Shown: positions 24,823 through 35,554, numbered from the stretch's first letter. The stretch is DNA of 64,000 nucleotides from Diogma glabrata (GCA_963693315.1 OY856187.1:112693746-112757745), one strand, 5' to 3'. Notes: generated by a model not told the origin, from the letters alone. Translations and numbers: made by a program.

Positions 24823-25600
24823 ATGTTTGATTCAATATATAATATTAGTTGTTCTGATTCTTCTGACGATGAAGAAATAATCAACTATGTGACATCAAGG
24901 AAAAAGAAAACCTTCCGATCAAGAGAAGATTTTTTTAGTTGGGATGATATAGATTTCGAAGCCAGGTTTCGGATGTCAAAAGAAACAATTTTTTGGCTTA
25001 CAGAACTAATTAAACCAAAGATAAAAACTATATCAACAAAGTAAGTTCTATATTTAAAGAATACATTCATACTTTTAATTAAATTAAATGATAAATTTTC
25101 TTAGAAATCGAGCTGTTAGTCCACTGGATCAAGTATTGTTAACAATGCGCTTTTTTGCAACTGGAACAATACAGCAATGTACAGGAGATTTATATGGGCT
25201 ACACAAATCTACTGTATGTAGAATCACAAAGAAGTTAACAAGAGCTATTGCCCAACTACGTCCATTATTCATTAAAATGCCAGATACAGAAGAAAAACAA
25301 CAAAAATGCTCATATGATTTTTATAAAATGGCCCGATTTCCGAACGTGATTGGTGCAATTGATTGTACTCATGTTCCAATAATATCGCCAGGTATAAAAG
25401 AATTTTTAGTAGCCAATTACAAATTAAAGATTGTTTTTATTTCTATAGGTGGGGAAAATGCTGAGTTTTATAGGAATCGCAAAGATATGTTAACGTTCAA
25501 GCCGTTGTAAATGTAGACATGTCATTTATGGATGTTGTAGCTAGATGGCCAGGTTCTAGCCACGATAGCACTATATTTAATAATAGTCGATTAAAATGCT
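24823..25600 (+). pseudogene. HARBI1-like Harbinger transposase, 3'-truncated, with two introns
   Basis: Exon 1 starts at the ATG at 24823 and ends near 25040, where GTAAGT follows. A short intron ends at TTTTCTTAG (about 25105). Exon 2 contains the helix-turn-helix-like part (STVCRITKKL) and the start of the DDE nuclease (IGAIDCTHVPI, the first catalytic Asp). A second intron of about 57 bp (GTATAAAAG to TTTCTATAG, about 25393-25449) separates ISP from GGENAEFYRNRK. After RKDM the frame shifts by a small deletion; the next frame continues with NVQAVVNVDM and VARWPGSSHDSTIFNNS, which carries the second catalytic Asp region. It stops near 25600 in an AAAATGTTAAAATT repeat. The last catalytic residue is missing. 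It cannot be active. Confidence 0.85.
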
Positions 25601-25680
25601 AAAATGTTAAAATTAAAATGTAAAATGTAAAATGTTAAAATTAAACGCTAATTCTATAACAAAAATCGAATTTGTAATGG
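25601..25680 (+). repeat. short AAAATGTTAAAATTA tandem repeat at a deletion point
   Basis: Words such as AAAATGTTAAAATTAAAATG and TAAAATGTAAAATGTTAAAA repeat several times at the point where the Harbinger transposase breaks off. The repeat may have mediated the internal deletion. Confidence 0.55.
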
Positions 25681-25923
25681 CAGTTTTATTACTTTTGTTG
25701 TAACAATAAAATAAAATTTAAATTTCAAGCTATTTTGTTTTTAATTTCACGCCATCTTTTATTGTACACTTTAAATAAAATGTCATTTTATGTTCTAAAA
25801 ATTTATCACTGATTAATTTTAACCATTGTCAATTTTTGGATGAAACAACCGATTTCATTTTTAACCAGTGATTAAATTTAAACATTGATTAAACTAACTT
25901 CTGATTAAGAAAATAACTGGGCT

Positions 25924-26169
25924 TCTACTGTATATCCCGATATAATTTAGCCATTGGATTTTTAAAAAAATGTTTACACTATTTTTATAAAATTCAGCAA
26001 GTAAAAAAACAGAGGTTAAACATTTTTATTTTCAACTTTTGTGAAATTTTTTTTTCTAAGGGTCGAACCATCGCGAGATCTTTCTAAGAAATAATTTTTA
26101 AAACATTTTTGTGTCAGAACACTACAAGGTCTGAAACCACGTTGAGTAGGATGCTTTTTTCATAGCTTT
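25924..26169. other. no gene seen
   Basis: AT-rich spacer between the Harbinger element and the CCGGATCAGG repeat. Confidence 0.35.
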
Positions 26170-26870
26170 ACCTCACCAGTCTGACTAGCAATTTGTACAG
26201 GTATGCCTTATGATCAGGGCCGGATCAGGGTGTAATAAGGTAGATCCTAATATTGCATTTGCATCCGGCTCCTATCGGAAATCATACCCAATTTCACTAC
26301 TACGGCGTACCGTATTTGTTCTGATCCGGTCCGGATTTCAAAGACCTATCTCATCCCTAGTAGTAAATGCCGGACCAGGGCCGGATCAGAATTATATCTG
26401 ATTTTCCAATTAAGGTATGCCCTATTTATCCTGATCTGGGCCGTTTTTCATTTGAATAAATTTCATTTGGTTAAAATTCACTAGAGTATTATCCATTTAA
26501 GATATACAAATAGTTTGCGAAATTTCACATATACTTTAGCTATCGCTTCTCTGAGTTATGACTACATATAGTTAGAGTTAGAATATTTTAATAAACATTT
26601 TTTTCTATGGTATGTAGTATAGTAAATTTTCTAATGTATGTTGGAGTAAATTCCCTATTTAAATGATCCGGTTAAGCACGGGTTGCCTGAACTAGTTTGG
26701 ATAGTTTGAGGCATTACATTACTGATCAGGAGCTGTTCAGTGTGCCTGATACGGTCCCTATCAGTTGTAGGGAAAGCCGAATCCGGTCCAGGTCTGAGCC
26801 CTTACATAATGCTAGTCGGGAGCCTATAACTTTACTCGAATTTTTGTTTTTTTTGGTATTCTTGGAATGT
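26170..26870 (-). repeat. GC-richer repeat with CCGGATCAGG motifs (copy 2, reversed)
   Basis: The same repeat as at 16915-17560 but in opposite orientation. Motifs include GGGCCGGATCAGGG (26218), GATCCGGTCCGG (26323), GGGCCGGATCAG (26378) and CCTGATACGGTCCC (26746). The ORFs at 26210 and 26697 run through the motif array and are not genes. Confidence 0.65.
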
Positions 26871-27129
26871 CAATTAACATTCTGTACATAAATGGGTACT
26901 ATAAATCTTAGTCTATTTTTTTTATCTTGCTCTAAGGGATGACTAAAATTTAGGCCTCTAGACCAGAATGCCTTCTTAATTCGGTTTTATGTAACATTAG
27001 AATCAGAACATACTGCAGCTTACTCACAATTAGCATATGTCAATATGTGAATCAACACGCAAAAATATCACAAACGTCTAATTTCTAAGAAAAGATGTGA
27101 AATCAAATAAGCATTGCTTAAAACATTTT
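26871..27129. other. no gene seen
   Basis: Spacer of ordinary composition without recognisable features. Confidence 0.35.
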
Positions 27130-27260
27130 GACCTAGATGGGAATTGAACTCGTACCCTCCGAGAAGAGTCCAGTGGGTTAATCTCTAGATCACTCAATAC
27201 ATGAAAAGATTGTAGTCTTACTGAACGAGCAAACTGCAACGAAATGAGAACTGTACGCAT
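27130..27260 (-). mobile_element. candidate tRNA-derived SINE head
   Basis: On the minus strand a box B-like word GAGTTCAATTCCC (27139-27151) follows, at about the tRNA-like distance, a box A-like word GTGATCTAGAGATTAA (27178-27193). The sequence between them can be drawn as an anticodon-arm-like region but does not fold into a clean tRNA cloverleaf that I can verify. A tRNA-derived SINE or an old tRNA pseudogene is the likeliest reading. Confidence 0.4.
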
Positions 27261-27730
27261 ATGAGATAGTGCAACAAGTGCGCATCAGAACAGGATCAGT
27301 TTACCCAGAAATGTGTCTGATAGTCTGTTTGATAACTAAAAATTGCACTAGAACCTTATTTTGTTGAAAGAATTCACGGAATTACTTTAATCTACAAGAT
27401 CTAATGTCTAAATTCATGCGAGAATTTTCAAAATCATACCCTTAAATATTCAGCTTTTCTAGACGTTTTGATCACGTGGCAGCGAAAAACGTTATGTTTG
27501 ATTGGTATGAAGACGAACAGTTTTAAGACAACACTAGATTTTAAAGATATCAAAAAATTAATTTTCATACATTTTTCTTTAACTCGTTTGATTATGTGAT
27601 AATGAGGAATTATAAGTCGCTAGAAATGAAAAATTGCTTTGAAAAGCGAAAGAACCGTAACAAATGTTTTATCGCAATTCCGCTTCGGAAGTGATAATGA
27701 GGTCAAAATTTGTATTGAGGATGAAGCTGG
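27261..27730. other. spacer before the LINE, no gene seen
   Basis: No coding block or RNA gene was recognised. The long reading frame of the neighbouring LINE begins at 27639, but homology starts only near 27735. Confidence 0.35.
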
Positions 27731-28826
27731 TAGTTTTTCGTACGGTTTTCATCCCAATGTTGTGGAGCTGATTCAAAATTTTCTATCCGACCGATACATT
27801 TCGGTCTCCTTAGACGGATATTCTTCTGAGTCTAAACTAATTAACGCTGGTGTACCCCAAGGCTCAGTATTGTCCCCAACCTTATTTTTGATTTATATCA
27901 ACGAATTGTTGAAAATCACCAGCAACCCAATAAATAGTTTTGCAGATGATAGTACTCTGCACAAGTCGTTCGAGCCCCTTCCTTCAAAAGGTAAAATGCA
28001 CGAACGAATTAATCCTGCCCGGAGAGACGCTGCCATAAACGTGAACAAAGACCTGAATAAAGTCGCCGACTGGGGTGACCAAAACCTTGTCAATTTCAAC
28101 TCCACCAAAACACAGCTGTTGATTGTTTCCAGATTAAAGACAGAGTTCCCCAAAGATATTTTATTTAGTATGTGTGATGAACCAATAGGTGAATGTAAAA
28201 ACATTCGTTTATTGGGTGTCGCAGTTTCAAATGAGCTACTCTGGAACGATCATGTAATGGCGATGGCAAAAAGCGCGTCTAAAAAACTCGGCCTCCTAAA
28301 TAGATGCAAAAAATTTTTCACTCCATACCAATTGCTCTATGTTTATAAGTCCTATATTCGTCCCTGTATGGAGTACTGCTGTCAAGTTTGGGGTGCTGCC
28401 TCTGTTTCCATCTTGGCCCTCTTGGACTTTGTTCAAAAGCGAGCTATACGAATTGTAGGTGATCGAACTTTGACATCACAACTTGATTCCCTACAACATC
28501 GTCGCACTGTTGCTGACCTCGTTGTTTTTTACAAATATCGTCATCAGCAGTGCTCAGATGAAATCAGCGGCATCATGCCTCAAACTTATTCTTACCCCCG
28601 TTCCACTCGGCAATCGGCTGCCGCAACCAGTGAAACGGTAAAGATCCCGCGCTGTCATACTGGCAGATCGCAGAGAGACTTCTTTGTCCGAACTGCGTAC
28701 AAATGGAATAGTTTGCCGGAACACTTAGTCTCAGGTGGCTTCAACCCACAGATGTTTAAAAAAAGCGTTAATCTACACCTCAGAACGCCAGTTGTTGTGG
28801 GACCCAGGTCTAGACCTAGGTCTTAA
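27639..28826 (+). pseudogene. LINE reverse transcriptase, C-terminal 395-residue open frame
   Basis: This is the only long transposon frame in the window without stops. Residues 1 to about 32 do not look like reverse transcriptase and come from DNA upstream of the truncation. From SYGFHPNVVEL (about residue 34) the palm domain is recognisable: motif B is GVPQGSVLSP (71-80), and the catalytic box is FADD (101-104), a conservative variant of YADD. The thumb and C-terminal region follow, with SYIRPCMEYCCQVWG and FVQKRAIRIVGD, typical of Jockey/CR1-type LINEs. The endonuclease and the finger motifs with the first catalytic Asp are absent, so it should have no activity. The intact frame suggests a fairly recent insertion. 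A family member with the complete 5' part would be needed for mobility. Confidence 0.85.
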
Positions 28827-28905
28827 AAGGTATTTATGTGTTGTTGTGACACATATTCTAAACCCTATTACACAACACATTTTATTAAAAAAAAAAAAAA
28901 AAAAA
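27731..28905 (+). mobile_element. 5'-truncated non-LTR retrotransposon (Jockey/CR1-like) with poly(A) tail
   Basis: The coding part starts abruptly inside the reverse transcriptase palm, runs to the natural stop at 28826 and is followed by a short 3' untranslated region and a pure A tract (about 28887-28905). The 3' region holds a stem formed by ATGTGTTGT (28836-28844) and ACAACACAT (28872-28880). Its minus-strand relative at 5213-5590 keeps the stem. It lies about 630 bp beyond the 3' end of the Toll gene. Confidence 0.9.
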
Positions 28906-29532
28906 TAGTTAGAAATCTTTTGCTTCATCTCGAGCAGCACTTCTTGTGCTTGATAAACGGTTTTATACATTTGGTTTATTTTTGCACATCAAGGACAAAA
29001 ATATGATTTCTCACTACTAACAGAAATATTATAAAATGCAACACATTGGTTAATATATAAAAAAATAGTTCACAAACAAATTAAATATCCGTCCCAATTT
29101 TGAATCAAATATAACAACCGACACCTATGCCCACAATTTCCTGAATTAATTTTCATTCTTACAAAAACACCGCTTTTTTTCATAAGATTTACATTCATTA
29201 AAATTCGAACTTCGTTTTTTTTAATCAATATAACATTCATTACCACAATTAATTTCAACTTTTATATGTATTTGCTTAAATCATGTTTTTTTTATACTTC
29301 TCAATTCTTTAAGTATTTCTTTACTTTCAACTAAACTAAAGAAAGAAAAAAATAACAAAACAAACAATCACACGTAAGGTAATTTAAAAATTAAAGTAAG
29401 AATTATATATTTACAGTTTTTCTTTTGAAATTAAGTTATATAGTCAAAAATAAATTAGATTTCTTATTAATTATAATTATTTTTAAAAGGAAAGAAAAAA
29501 AAATATTATAAAACAAAAATTTACTTATAATA
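28906..29532. other. 3' flank of the Toll gene
   Basis: AT-rich. On the minus strand this is downstream of the Toll stop codon and probably contains its 3' untranslated region. Several TTTATT words (AATAAA on the minus strand) are present, for example near 28975, but none can be singled out as the cleavage signal. The short frame at 29070-29258 has no recognisable domain. Confidence 0.4.
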
Positions 29533-32500
29533 TTATACAAAATAAGCTCTTCCCCGACCCATTTGTGGTGTTTCTGGAATTGTTGAATATACATGACCTA
29601 AAGACGCTTGTGATCTTGTCATATAATTTAAATTTGGTGCCGCTTCATAATGTTGTGATGATATTGTTGATGATGACTCATCTTCTGTATTGCTTGTCGT
29701 TTGTGATGGTGTTGCTATTAAATTTGGTTGTTCAACAATTTGCACAGCTATACCGGGATGTGCTAGCTTATTCCAAGTATCATAATTTATTGGACCCGGT
29801 GTATAACGTAAATTTGGATTACGACAATCACTACCTAATTTTTTTACAGAATCTTTATTTACATTTATATCGGGCAATGCGAATCGAACTTTATCCCAAA
29901 ATCGTTTTTCACCCCAACATATAACTGTACAGGTTCGGATTAGTAATTGCATTATTGGATCCATTGCAATTAGCTCGATGGGAGCTGTTAAAATTAAAAC
30001 CACTCTATTACGACGTTGTGCTTGATGAATATTTTCTAAAACTGTTTGTAGGGCTACACGAAATTGTGGTTGGGACCAATCAGTCTGTAAAAAATTCATT
30101 GAAAGTAATAAAATTAATTTTCGTGATGCATCACATGCACTTTGTATGGAGTCGGCTAGAAATGCGGATGAATGGATATCACGATGATGCATGTATAAAT
30201 TATATCCGCTATGTTGTAGCTCATTTGCTATCACCTGTGATACAAATTCTGTATCTTTTATACTGTAAACCATATAACAATCGTATAACTTATTTTTATC
30301 TTCATTATTCGCAACGGAAACGGTTGGATCTTTAAACAATCGTATCCCATACTTTGCATGTGCCCACAATCGTACGTCTTGTCGGAAAACACATGCTAAT
30401 GCAACTAGTAACGCTGTTCCAATAATAGCAACTAATATCGCAGCTAACAGTGGAACATACCCACCACCAATCAAACCATTTCCCATTAAAACCGTTCGCT
30501 GTACGGTCGGTGTAGCAATCGCATTATCACTATTCTCTAAACAATTATTAATAGCATTACTGACAACTTGTGTGTCTGTACAGTACATTGAATTTGTATC
30601 AAATGTATTTGTTGCAATCTCTTTAATCCATTCATTTAATTTCTTCAACGTCCCACAATCACATCTCCATTTTATATCATGCATTTCAACATGGGTTAAT
30701 GTACCCGAATCAGTCGGTTTCTTTAACAATTGCCATGGAACAAAATCAATAATACTATTATTACTTAACGTTAATATTTGTAATTCATTCAATGATGAAA
30801 ATGTTGACTCTCCAACATATCCGATTGAGTTATGATCCAAAAATAATTCATTCAAATTCTTTAATTGATCAAACTCAAATCCTCTTAATTCTTTTATTTT
30901 ATTATTTTCCATATGAAGTACTTTCAGACTAGGAACCCCATTGAATGTCCGATTGTGTAAGCTTTGAATATTACTATTGTTCAAATATAAAACTTCTAAT
31001 TTCTTTTTTCCTATAAACATGTGACTTGGAAGTTCTTGTAAATCATTGCCGTCTAGATATATAGCTGTTGCATCCATTGGAATTCGTTCAGGTACTTCTT
31101 TGTATGTAGCATTACCACAATCAACAATATTTGAACTCCAAGCATGATCATGATAACAATTACAACGATCTGGACATGTCATTTTACAATCACAAGCATC
31201 AAAATCACAACAATGACATAATGCAAAACAATGACTTTCATATTTACATAGAAAGTCGTTTGAGTTGAGATCCATCAACGGACGAACGATTGCACCTCGT
31301 TTATGTTCCATCGTACACATAACCATATCAATATCAGGTACTCTTGGATGTTGTCTTAAATGACTCAACTCATTTATTCTTTGTAACCATTCCATTTGAC
31401 AATCACAATGAAATGGATTATCACCAATAAAAAATTGTGGTATATCTCGACTATCTGGAATTGGTGTAAGTGCAAGAGATGCTATTTCAATTTTTGTTAT
31501 TTCATTTTGATTGAGAACAACTTTTTCAAGATTGGTTTTCTTAAGAAATGTTCCCGGTGAGATTTCAGATATTTGATTATTATTTAAAAAAATTGTTTCA
31601 ATATGATCTGGTATACTGGCATCATTGATTGCCGTTAACTGATTATAGGAAACATCCAGCATTCGTATTTTTAATATATTTCGAACATCGTAGTAATTTC
31701 CAAGTTCGGTTATGTTATTCTTATGCATATCCAACCATTCTAAACTGATCGGTAGATGACTGTAATCAAATCCTGTTAATTTATTATCTGATACATTTAA
31801 CCACACTAACCCCGGTAATGATGTAAAAACTCCTGATATATCTTCTAATTGATTATTATCCAAACGAATAGCTCGAATTGTAGGATTTGAGCTAAACGCT
31901 GATTGATCGATATGTTTTATTTGATTTGATGCCAAATTTAAGACATGTAATGACGAAAGTCTTATAAATGTATCCCGTGTTATGTTTGTTATTAAATTAT
32001 CAACTAAACGTAAACCTAATAATTGTTCCAATCCCTCGAACGATTCATTCGATAAAACTTTAATCTTATTCTTTCCAATATCCAAACTTTTTAGAAATCT
32101 CAACTTCCCCAATCCAACAGGTATTTCTGTTAGTAGATTATCGTTCAAACTTAAATCATTTAAGTTTGTTAAATTTTCAAATACTTTTGGATTTATTGTT
32201 TCAATTAAATTTGCTTCGATATACAACATATTCAAAACGTATAATTCTGATAAGTGATAAGCATCAATTGTTTTTAATTTATTATGTGATAATGTTAAAG
32301 CGTGTAAATTTTTTAAATCGCTGAAGGCATTATCGGCTATTTGCTCAATTAAATTGCTTTCAAGATTTAATATTTGTAAGCTATATAATCCACGGAAGAC
32401 GAATTGATCAATTTTTGTTAATTGATTTTGATTAAGATTCATCACTACTAATCGCACAAGACCGGCGAATGTGTCACGATTTATCCATGTGGATGTTAGC

Positions 32501-33531
32501 TCATTTTGTGATAAATCAATAATCTCTAATCTATCTAATCCTTCTAGTAGACCTGGTGCTAGAACAGCTAAAGAATTGTTTTGAAGATGTAGTTGTTTAA
32601 TTCCTCTGGTAGTTTGAAAAAGTTCTGGTGGTAATGCAATCAAACGGTTGTTTGATATATTTAGTAATTGCACCGTTTGCAAACCACTCAACGCACGATC
32701 TGCTAATGAAGTCAATAAATTATCTTGCAACATCAATGTTGTTAATGATCGTAACGCAGATAATCCATTATCTGGCAATATTGTGATATCATTATCACTC
32801 AAATCTAATGCTTCCAATCCCGTATTACATGCTTTACCCGAAACGTTTGGTCCGTTTCCAAAATCCGAAAACCCTAATTGTGTTATATCAGTTAAACGAT
32901 TTCTTGTTAGATTTAATGTTTTCAACGAATATAAAGGACAAAAAACTTCGGTCGGTAGACTCCATATGTTATTATCAGTTAAATCTAAATACTTCAATTC
33001 GCTCATACCACGAAAACTTTCAGGATGAAATTCCAAATTCATTGTCGACCAATCAGTATTATGTGTTCTCAGTGATAGTGACTGTAAATCCCTAAGCGAT
33101 GATAAAACCATTGAAGGCACATATCTTATTTTACAATATTCTATTCTCAAATCTTTTAATCTTTTCAACGAACTCAGAAATCCACCATTATTGTTATTAC
33201 TATTCTGATTCGTTACCTCAAGTGAACTTTCAAAAAATAACACATCACTACATTCTAATTTTAATGTTGTTATTCTATCAATTTGAAATGTACTTAAATT
33301 TCCTAATAAACTATCTGTACTCCCTATTGTTCGTAATTTACATGATAAAATACTTTGAATTTCATTTTCTAGTCCACTACTGATATCACCATCTGTAATT
33401 ATTCGTTGCCACTTACAACCTCTAGGAATCTGCTGTAGTCCACTGCTCCGACTTGATGTCACAACTGTGATATATATCGTAAACACGAATATTGTATAAA
33501 TCACAGTAACTAACGTATTTTTCACCGCCAT
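29533..33531 (-). CDS. Toll-like receptor, long insect type (Toll-2/6/7/10 group)
   Basis: A transmembrane receptor of the Toll family, which acts at the cell surface in epithelial patterning and, for some members, immunity. The 1332-residue frame is one exon. A hydrophobic signal peptide occupies residues 1-27. Leucine-rich repeats run to about 704, then a cysteine-rich block (709-810: CDCQMEW, CHCC, CDCKMTC, CNC) of the kind that caps the long Tolls, a second short set of repeats, and a second cap with WRCDCG near 955. The membrane span is about 1025-1049 and the TIR domain 1081-1221, with box 1 YDCYMVYS and box 3 FWDKVRFALPD. The tail (1222-1332) ends RAYFV. The start has a good context (AAAATGG). 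The single exon and two cap blocks fit the Toll-2/6/7/8/10 type rather than Toll-1. The ectodomain resembles the Toll-6/7/18-wheeler group, but the TIR is divergent, so the exact orthologue is left open. The BB loop lacks the usual Pro-Gly. Confidence 0.97.
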   Translation of the reverse strand: MAVKNTLVTVIYTIFVFTIYITVVTSSRSSGLQQIPRGCKWQRIITDGDISSGLENEIQSILSCKLRTIGSTDSLLGNLSTFQIDRITTLKLECSDVLFFESSLEVTNQNSNNNNGGFLSSLKRLKDLRIEYCKIRYVPSMVLSSLRDLQSLSLRTHNTDWSTMNLEFHPESFRGMSELKYLDLTDNNIWSLPTEVFCPLYSLKTLNLTRNRLTDITQLGFSDFGNGPNVSGKACNTGLEALDLSDNDITILPDNGLSALRSLTTLMLQDNLLTSLADRALSGLQTVQLLNISNNRLIALPPELFQTTRGIKQLHLQNNSLAVLAPGLLEGLDRLEIIDLSQNELTSTWINRDTFAGLVRLVVMNLNQNQLTKIDQFVFRGLYSLQILNLESNLIEQIADNAFSDLKNLHALTLSHNKLKTIDAYHLSELYVLNMLYIEANLIETINPKVFENLTNLNDLSLNDNLLTEIPVGLGKLRFLKSLDIGKNKIKVLSNESFEGLEQLLGLRLVDNLITNITRDTFIRLSSLHVLNLASNQIKHIDQSAFSSNPTIRAIRLDNNQLEDISGVFTSLPGLVWLNVSDNKLTGFDYSHLPISLEWLDMHKNNITELGNYYDVRNILKIRMLDVSYNQLTAINDASIPDHIETIFLNNNQISEISPGTFLKKTNLEKVVLNQNEITKIEIASLALTPIPDSRDIPQFFIGDNPFHCDCQMEWLQRINELSHLRQHPRVPDIDMVMCTMEHKRGAIVRPLMDLNSNDFLCKYESHCFALCHCCDFDACDCKMTCPDRCNCYHDHAWSSNIVDCGNATYKEVPERIPMDATAIYLDGNDLQELPSHMFIGKKKLEVLYLNNSNIQSLHNRTFNGVPSLKVLHMENNKIKELRGFEFDQLKNLNELFLDHNSIGYVGESTFSSLNELQILTLSNNSIIDFVPWQLLKKPTDSGTLTHVEMHDIKWRCDCGTLKKLNEWIKEIATNTFDTNSMYCTDTQVVSNAINNCLENSDNAIATPTVQRTVLMGNGLIGGGYVPLLAAILVAIIGTALLVALACVFRQDVRLWAHAKYGIRLFKDPTVSVANNEDKNKLYDCYMVYSIKDTEFVSQVIANELQHSGYNLYMHHRDIHSSAFLADSIQSACDASRKLILLLSMNFLQTDWSQPQFRVALQTVLENIHQAQRRNRVVLILTAPIELIAMDPIMQLLIRTCTVICWGEKRFWDKVRFALPDINVNKDSVKKLGSDCRNPNLRYTPGPINYDTWNKLAHPGIAVQIVEQPNLIATPSQTTSNTEDESSSTISSQHYEAAPNLNYMTRSQASLGHVYSTIPETPQMGRGRAYFV

Positions 33532-35554
33532 TTTTATTTATTATAAATATCTATACTATTTTTAATACTTCAAAATACTATTATTACTTTTTACATCAAT
33601 ACTATTCTTTTTCTGAATACACCACTTTTTGTTTCATATTTTTTCTTATTTTACTTCTTTTATTCACAACAAGATCTTTTTTCTTCTTCTTCTTATTTTA
33701 TATTTTCTTATTTCAACACATAAACATAATTTTTTTTTCTTTTTCAAACAATTTTTCTTTTATATCGTTAAACTTTTATATATATACACTTTAAGAATGA
33801 TTTCTTATTTTTAAAGAGAAAAAAATAACGTATAACTACAAAAACAAATTATTAATAAATTTCACATAATCCAGAATTTTGAGACACATATTCCATACAA
33901 ACAATTTTTATGTATTATTAATTTTTATAGTTTAAATGTCATATTTCAAACAAAAATATTCTAAAATTTTTTAAACATATTTCGAACTTCACACAACCAC
34001 TATTTGAAACGAACTAAAAAACAAAAATATTACACCATGACTTTTTTATTCTGAATTTTTGTTTTCTCATTAAAATATTCGTTTATTCGGATTATTTCGG
34101 TTAAAAATTTTTTGTGTTTATTTATTAACGAATGTTGTAAAAAAGAAGAGAATGTTTTGAAAATAAAAATGGTTGTTATAAAATAGAGACTCTCAGAATT
34201 TCAATGATTTTTAGGGTGGGGATATTAAAGTTGTATACTCTTGTTCCATATAATATGATTGATGAAATGCATTGTGGTGGGGATAAAAATTAGTAAAAAT
34301 AATTTTTTGTTCGTTTTTGAGAGAAGTTCAATATCTACTATACGGATAATTTGAGAACATGAATGAATTGTTATGATACTCCTTCGAAAAAAAAAATAAG
34401 TAAATTTATTCCTACATCAAAAGTATTTCAGCTCCTCCTATTGATGTTCATAAAAAGTGAATGATTTTTATTTACTTAATTATTTGCCTCATAAAAATTT
34501 ATTACAAAAAGCCATTGTTAAGTCCCGATCGTTTTTTTGATACTTTTTTTTGATAAAATAAAATATTCAGATAAAGATTGTGTTTATGGTTTGTACATCC
34601 ACTTTGGAAGTTTCAGTGATAAAATCAGAGCTTGCATTGTAATTAAAAAAGATGCATCGATATCATTTGTTACACATTATGTACACATTTTAGATTTTAT
34701 TTTGTATCATTCATGACTCATGTTAAACCTACTTATAATTTCTTTTTATCTTTCTTTTGACTTTGTATCTCAAAGTCGGGAAGATCTTCAAGATCTTGGA
34801 AATATTCAGTTATTGCCAAGATAGATACACCATATGATTTGGAGCAGCAATGATATTTATCTGCCTGTGTAAGATCTTGACAAACTTCGAGATAGTTTAA
34901 ATTTAAAAATGTTGAAATTTGTTGACTATCCAGATTTTTTTCCTATTTTCTATAGATTAACTTTTGTTCTCCATAGGCTCACAGGCAATGCATTTCGAAA
35001 TTCCTATTCCAATCCAACTATTTGATAATGCGTAACAGCCAAAGTACCAAATATATATTGTTCACGAATGTTTCAAACTGTTTTCTTTAGAATATAATAT
35101 CGAAAGAATATTAAATTATATATACCATATATTCCGAACTCTTTCTTAAATTTATTAAACTTCATTGCAATTTGTTTTCCCGCGATTGTGTTACTTTTGC
35201 CGCTTAATATGACATATATATCTCTAAAGGTGGGCTTGGAGTTTCAATTTAAGGTGATTAATTTTTGATATCTTAAGTAAGAGGTGAAATTAAAAACATT
35301 TTAGTTAGAAATTAATATTTTTTGTATATGTAGTTCATTAATTTTAATATTCAAATTAAAATTTATTTCTGAAATTTAAAAGACAATAAAGGTTTATGCG
35401 AGTTTATTTTTGTTTAACTAAATTATTTGAACACGAAGAGCTATATATAATGAAAGAAAAGATATTATTTAATTACAATAAAAACATTTATTTTTTATTT
35501 CTAAGTGAACTATTTTTGTAATAGTAATATTTGTAATAGTTATTTACGTACCAA
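33532..35554. other. upstream flank of the Toll gene, no other gene seen
   Basis: This is the 5' side of the receptor gene. It is AT-rich with many T runs. A 5' exon or promoter is expected here or further up, but I cannot identify a convincing TATA box, initiator or splice donor. Near 33660-33700 is a pyrimidine-rich TTCTTCTTCTTC stretch. The short frames here are low-complexity. Confidence 0.4.

Larger units (their letters stand above)
24553..25923 (+). mobile_element. truncated PIF/Harbinger element
   Basis: The left end GGGCCAGTTGTTTCATC is mirrored imperfectly at the right end (GATTAAGAAAATAACTGGGC). GTTGTTTCAT and GATTAAAT words recur as subterminal repeats near both ends (24561, 24626, 24657; ATGAAACAAC at 25840). 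The inside carries a HARBI1-like transposase whose last part is missing. The left flank is TTA, the usual Harbinger target, but the right flank does not clearly repeat it. Confidence 0.75.

Noticed and set aside
29565..33383. Several plus-strand open frames of 87-126 codons opposite the Toll gene
   Set aside because: They are antisense shadows of a strongly coding minus-strand exon and show no domain of their own.
29533..33531. Specific assignment of the Toll gene as Toll-6, Toll-7 or Toll-10
   Set aside because: The ectodomain fits the group but the TIR diverges; without an alignment the subfamily cannot be fixed.
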